The notes beneath the pieces are model-generated. The model saw nothing but the letters and a program-made list of their open reading frames with translations, was not told the origin of the DNA and made no database searches. The translations under genes and the position numbers were made by a program. Positions 6,266 through 6,449 of a stretch of DNA of 6,449 nt are shown piece after piece. The stretch's first letter is position 1. Each line of letters opens with the position of its first letter. The DNA comes from Treponema sp. (GTDB lineage Bacteria > Spirochaetota > Spirochaetia > Treponematales > Breznakiellaceae), in NCBI GenBank assembly GCA_031278755.1, contig JAITJV010000055.1:1-6449 (forward strand), written 5' to 3'.

Positions 6266-6410
6266 TTTCTGCCGTTTTCCAAACGACGGGCCTCCGCGGA
6301 GCAAGTTCCGGGGTATTAAACCAGATTTTCGAATAACGGCCGCTTTTTCGTTCATGACGAATTTTACAAGAATGTCAAGTCGTTTACCACGTGCATAAGG
6401 TACGTTAGTG

Positions 6411-6419
6411 TATTATACT
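6411..6419 (+). promoter_or_regulatory. Promoter -10 region for the gene beyond the right edge
   Basis: TATTATACT contains two overlapping -10 candidates, TATTAT (6411-6416) and TATACT (6414-6419), each five of six to consensus. No convincing -35 box lies 16-18 bp upstream. It points rightward toward the strong ribosome binding site at 6438. Confidence 0.4.
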
Positions 6420-6437
6420 AATAATAAACCGTTTTCT

Positions 6438-6445
6438 GGGGGTGA
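6438..6445 (+). promoter_or_regulatory. Ribosome binding site at the window edge
   Basis: GGGGGTGA, complementary to the 16S rRNA tail, ends 4 nt before the last base. A start codon is therefore expected at about 6450-6454, just outside the window. The GTG at 6442-6444 is a less likely start, because no ribosome binding site stands in front of it. Confidence 0.5.
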
Positions 6446-6449
6446 AACA

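Larger units (their letters stand above)
6092..6449. other. Gene-free region carrying parS and an outward promoter
   Basis: No frame on either strand looks coding. The longest plus-strand frame, 65 codons from 6122, is rich in R, F, S and P and has no ribosome binding site; a 33-codon minus frame (6355-6254) ends inside parS. The stretch contains the parS site at 6250-6265, a 10-bp palindrome CTCCGCGGAG (6292-6301), an inverted repeat TTCGT/ACGAA (6347-6361), and promoter-like and ribosome-binding sequences at its right end. I found no DnaA box matching TTATCCACA on either strand. Confidence 0.6.

Noticed and set aside
6122..6319. Plus-strand 65-codon frame containing parS
   Set aside because: No ribosome binding site, unusual R/F/S/P-rich composition, and the VSRET segment is just the translation of the parS palindrome.
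6384..6399. Second CACGTG core as another parS site
   Set aside because: Only the six central bases match; the flanking arms do not fit, and a bare CACGTG is expected once or twice by chance in a window of this size.
6092..6449. Chromosomal replication origin
   Set aside because: Despite parS, no DnaA boxes or AT-rich repeat cluster are visible.
1..6449. CRISPR array, insertion sequence or prophage
   Set aside because: No regularly spaced repeats, transposase fragments, terminal inverted repeats or phage genes were seen.

Overview
This window looks like a piece of a spirochaete chromosome, most likely a treponeme of the termite-gut type. The evidence is indirect: moderate GC for a treponeme (roughly 50% by eye), AAGGA or GAGGAG Shine-Dalgarno sites, and a GyrA whose quinolone pocket carries Ala where E. 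coli has Ser83. The taxonomic call is inference from sequence style, since no search could be run.

Layout from left to right. (1) Positions 1-703, minus strand: the first 234 codons of a soluble protein of unknown function, cut by the window edge. It has a near-consensus promoter and almost no leader. (2) Positions 704-857: a divergent promoter region. (3) Positions 858-1367, plus: a ferritin with a complete ferroxidase centre. (4) Positions 1368-1505: a spacer with a promoter, a 14-bp perfect palindrome at the expected transcription start, and the gyrA ribosome binding site. (5) Positions 1506-3980, plus: complete gyrA (GTG start, 824 residues, GyrA box, six C-terminal repeats). (6) Positions 3981-4062: a strong hairpin terminator that can serve both converging genes. 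(7) Positions 4063-5499, minus: a glycerate 2-kinase of the GckA/MOFRL family. (8) Positions 5506 to about 5950, minus: the decayed C-terminal end of a type-B carboxylesterase, 6 bp upstream of the kinase, with a near-consensus promoter at its far end. (9) Positions 5939-6091, minus: a doubtful 50-codon ORF. (10) Positions 6092-6449: a gene-free stretch carrying a near-perfect parS site (6250-6265) and, at the very end, a promoter-like box and a strong Shine-Dalgarno for a plus-strand gene that begins at or just past the edge.

The genes are mostly independent units. Ferritin stores iron; gyrase controls supercoiling; glycerate kinase feeds glycerate into lower glycolysis. The parS site and gyrA together suggest, but do not prove, a location in the origin-proximal part of the chromosome. 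I see no wholly new system. The most rewarding points are the parS site, the palindrome on the gyrA promoter, and the esterase remnant that has become the apparent leader of the kinase gene.
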